From positions 25,729,405 to 25,793,404 of the forward strand of contig CM044322.1 of NCBI GenBank assembly GCA_024291935.2: a stretch of DNA of 64,000 nt, given 5' to 3'. The translations under genes and the position numbers were made by a program. Positions 63,896-64,000 of the stretch are shown piece after piece. This DNA is from Okapia johnstoni (Eukaryota > Chordata > Mammalia > Artiodactyla > Giraffidae). The number at the start of each line of letters is the position of its first letter. Positions within the stretch are counted from its first letter, which is position 1. Under the pieces are notes generated by a model. That model had not been told where the DNA came from, searched no databases, and worked only from the letters and a program-made list of their open reading frames with translations.

Positions 63896-64000
63896 CTCTT
63901 TCATTCATTCACTCACTCATTCAATCAGCAAATAATTTTTCAGCACCTTCTATGTATTGGGTGTCATTCAGGAACTGGGAAATCAACCATGAAGAAGACA
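63896..64000 (-). mobile_element. L2 LINE 3' end, cut by window edge
   Basis: 'TCATTCATTCACTCACTCATTC', 'TTTTTCAGCACCTTCTATG' and 'TTCAGGAACTGGGAAATC' are the start of an antisense L2 copy. Confidence 0.65.

Overview
This window is repeat-rich nuclear DNA from a ruminant (cattle, sheep or goat type). The diagnosis rests on about 30 Bov-tA/Bov-A SINEs, at least six fragments of the RTE-type LINE BovB, and CHR SINEs shared by cetartiodactyls. These lie over an older mammalian layer of L1, L2, MIR, MLT1/ERVL-MaLR LTRs and hAT elements. I cannot separate cattle from sheep or goat by reading alone. I found no convincing host protein-coding gene, no exon set, no RNA gene, no CRISPR and nothing prokaryotic. 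The region reads as intergenic or deep intronic DNA. The first six bases are a HindIII site, so the window may start at a clone or restriction-fragment edge.

Layout. 1-9.7 kb: Bov-tA copies, a BovB 3' end (5248-5841), an old L1 carrying an MLT1 LTR and a double-headed Bov-tA, and a BovB endonuclease fragment joined to a Bov-A tail. 9.8-15.1 kb: mostly unique sequence, then two L2 copies in opposite orientation (one holding a hAT element, MER3-like) and an L1 3' end. 15.1-24.5 kb: MER5A copies split by SINEs, CHR SINEs, a GATA-motif cluster near 20.0-20.3 kb, and an ERV-type solo LTR at 22.3-22.9 kb. 24.5-37 kb: the least repetitive part, with scattered Bov-tA, L2 and MIR and a homeodomain-type motif cluster at 31.3-31.8 kb. 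37.1-52.9 kb: the LINE-dense part, with BovB at 37626-39178 (-), 45868-47357 (-) and 50731-51819 (+), plus an L1 with an internal inversion that holds a BovB tail (52.3-52.9 kb). 53-64 kb: Bov-tA, L2, MIR, a 50-bp mariner-type palindrome, and an old L1 at 61.6-63.2 kb.

The only recognisable protein-coding information is dead BovB reverse transcriptase and endonuclease sequence. The copy at 45868-47357 is the least decayed, with its main reading frame interrupted by one TGA and one out-of-frame patch. The copy at 50731-51819 has a TAG exactly at the tyrosine of the YADD catalytic motif. Insertions inside insertions and paired target-site duplications give a relative order: L2/MIR/hAT/MER5A, then MLT1 and old L1, then CHR, then ruminant L1, BovB and Bov-tA.

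No previously undescribed biological system is evident. The best leads are structural: the mariner palindrome, the twin-primed L1, inverted SINE and BovB pairs that could form double-stranded RNA, a monomeric Bov-A insertion, and SINE-tail microsatellites. Family names are given from memory of consensus sequences and should be confirmed with RepeatMasker.
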